The position numbers and the translations under genes were made by a program. A stretch of 14,054 nt of DNA, taken from the NCBI GenBank assembly GCA_018713425.1, contig DVOT01000083.1:1-14054 (forward strand). Reading direction: 5' to 3'. Positions 13,921 through 14,054 of this stretch are shown here, one piece after another (position 1 is the first letter of the stretch; each line of letters begins with the position of its first letter). The notes under the pieces were generated by a model. It did not search any database. It saw only the letters and a program-made list of their open reading frames with translations, and was not told the DNA's origin. This DNA comes from Alectryocaccomicrobium faecavium. GTDB lineage: Bacteria > Bacillota > Clostridia > Christensenellales > Aristaeellaceae.

Positions 13921-14054
13921 CAGGAGCAAACGCTTGCGAAAAGGTGAAGGCCCGAAGGGCTGAAGGCGCGAGGACACGCCCAAAGGGCGTCCGCAGCGCC
14001 GGAACACCGCGCAAGCGAAGCGCAGGGGCGCACGGAGGCCGCCGCCAGTGGCGG
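13921..14054. repeat. GC-rich hairpin-rich intergenic segment, runs off the window
   Basis: No credible gene is visible here. The segment is a string of small dyads: GCCC-GAA-GGGC (13950-13960); a composite stem from GGCGC (13965) to GCGCC (14000) with inner arms GGAC/GTCC and GCCC/GGGC around an AAA loop; GCGC...GCGC (14009-14023); and CCGCC-AGT-GGCGG (14042-14054), which the window edge may cut. One plus-strand frame is open from about 13918 to the end but reads Arg/Gly/Ala-rich, lacks a start with a ribosome site, and looks like translated repeat. It resembles a multicopy intergenic element; I cannot test copy number. Confidence 0.5.

Overview
The window is a high-GC bacterial chromosome segment. 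Its gene content and order match a housekeeping cluster best known from Bacillota: yicC(yloC)-remA-gmk-rpoZ-coaBC-priA-def-fmt-rsmB-rlmN-prpC-prkC-rsgA-rpe is the order I recall for the Bacillus subtilis yloC-to-rpe region. RemA (DUF370) and a PASTA-domain PrkC kinase paired with PrpC also point to Bacillota. The high GC and the style of the intergenic repeats at the left edge suggest a gut-type Clostridia lineage (Christensenellales or Oscillospirales-like). That last placement is an inference, not a demonstration.

Layout: all fourteen genes lie on the minus strand and are read from right to left, from 13661 down to 399. Gaps never exceed 33 nt and many neighbours overlap (four 8-nt overlaps, two 4-nt, one 7-nt, one 14-nt). 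A good extended -10 promoter (13685-13693) sits just upstream of yicC, and I see no terminator inside the cluster, so it is most simply one long operon. The right flank (13662-14054) has no credible gene. It holds the yicC promoter, an inverted repeat, a stem-loop followed at once by a plus-strand intrinsic terminator with no obvious gene to terminate, and a GC-rich stretch made of small hairpins. The left flank (1-398) also has no credible gene. It holds two exact 37-bp direct repeats flanking a three-unit tandem hairpin array, and a near-consensus minus-strand promoter (329-357) that would transcribe leftward through the repeats and out of the window.

How the genes work together: the set covers RNA turnover (YicC), matrix gene regulation (RemA), GMP to GDP (Gmk), RNA polymerase assembly (omega), coenzyme A synthesis (CoaBC), replication restart (PriA), formylation and deformylation of initiator Met (Fmt, Def), rRNA methylation (RsmB, RlmN), Ser/Thr phospho-signalling (PrpC, PrkC), small-subunit maturation (RsgA) and the pentose phosphate pathway (Rpe). 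The common theme is ribosome and translation capacity with growth control. I did not find an undescribed multi-gene system here. The features that merit a second look are the non-coding structures at both edges.
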